From an uncultured Pseudorhodobacter sp. (GTDB taxonomy: Bacteria > Pseudomonadota > Alphaproteobacteria > Rhodobacterales > Rhodobacteraceae), in contig CALEMZ010000271.1 of the NCBI GenBank assembly GCA_937910975.1, forward strand, positions 1 through 6,908: a stretch of DNA of 6,908 nucleotides. The letters run 5' to 3'. The notes below the pieces were generated by a model, which was given only the letters and a program-made list of their open reading frames with translations, made no database searches and was not told where the DNA came from. Shown piece by piece: positions 6,815-6,908 of this stretch. Position 1 is the stretch's first letter. Every line of letters starts with the position of its first letter. The translations under genes and the position numbers were made by a program.

Positions 6815-6826
6815 GATTCGTCACAA
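6797..6826 (-). promoter_or_regulatory. Possible sigma70-type promoter of the importer operon
   Basis: On the - strand TTGTGA (6826-6821) and TACCAT (6802-6797) match the -35 and -10 consensus at 4 of 6 bases each, with an 18-base spacer. This would start transcription near 6790 and leave a leader of about 30 bases. The match is weak. Placement is supported mainly by position ahead of the operon and overlap with the palindromes below. Confidence 0.3.
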
Positions 6827-6908
6827 GCAAACTGACAAGGATTACCGTACCAACCACAGGGGAATCGCATTTGGATTTTGACAAAGTGTTTTGAATAGAT
6901 TCTTGGAG

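Noticed and set aside
6878..6883. Perfect TTGACA on the + strand, considered as a divergent promoter
   Set aside because: No -10-like hexamer follows at 16 or 17 bases before the window ends, so it cannot be supported.

Overview
The window looks like chromosomal DNA of a GC-rich alphaproteobacterium, most likely from the Rhodobacteraceae/Roseobacter group. This rests on protein style, a Tat-type solute-binding protein and the type of transposase relic present. The species cannot be named from the sequence alone.

Layout: (1) Positions 1-647, + strand, hold the C-terminal end of a hybrid sensor histidine kinase. It consists of the last glycine box of the ATPase domain, a Pro/Ala-rich linker and a complete receiver domain. 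(2) Positions about 644-937, which look intergenic at first, hold a heavily deleted relic of an IS481-type transposase on the - strand. Recognisable pieces of its N-terminus, DNA-binding part, C-terminal core and final residues lie side by side in two or three frames. Candidate terminal inverted repeats and a 7-bp flanking direct repeat are present. (3) Positions 949-6757, all on the - strand, form a tightly packed five-gene operon, read right to left: BMP-family substrate-binding protein, double-domain ABC ATPase, two permeases and a CodA-like cytosine deaminase. Every junction overlaps by 1 to 11 bases. (4) Positions 6758-6908 are the operon leader. It has a clear ribosome binding site, a weak sigma70-like promoter and two overlapping palindromes that resemble a repressor operator.

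How the genes work together: the first four operon genes encode a complete BmpA/NupNOPQ-type nucleoside ABC importer. The fifth encodes an amidohydrolase very close in sequence to E. coli cytosine deaminase. The expected job is salvage or catabolism of an imported nucleoside or base, with deamination in the cytoplasm. Two active-site neighbours that are His-Asp-Asp in E. coli CodA read Gln-Asp-Cys here, so the true substrate may not be cytosine. No nucleoside hydrolase or phosphorylase is encoded here, so either the importer takes free bases or that step is encoded elsewhere.

I found no evidence of a wholly new system. The most unusual items are the compacted IS481 relic at the convergent gene junction, the altered CodA active site and the palindromic operator candidate.
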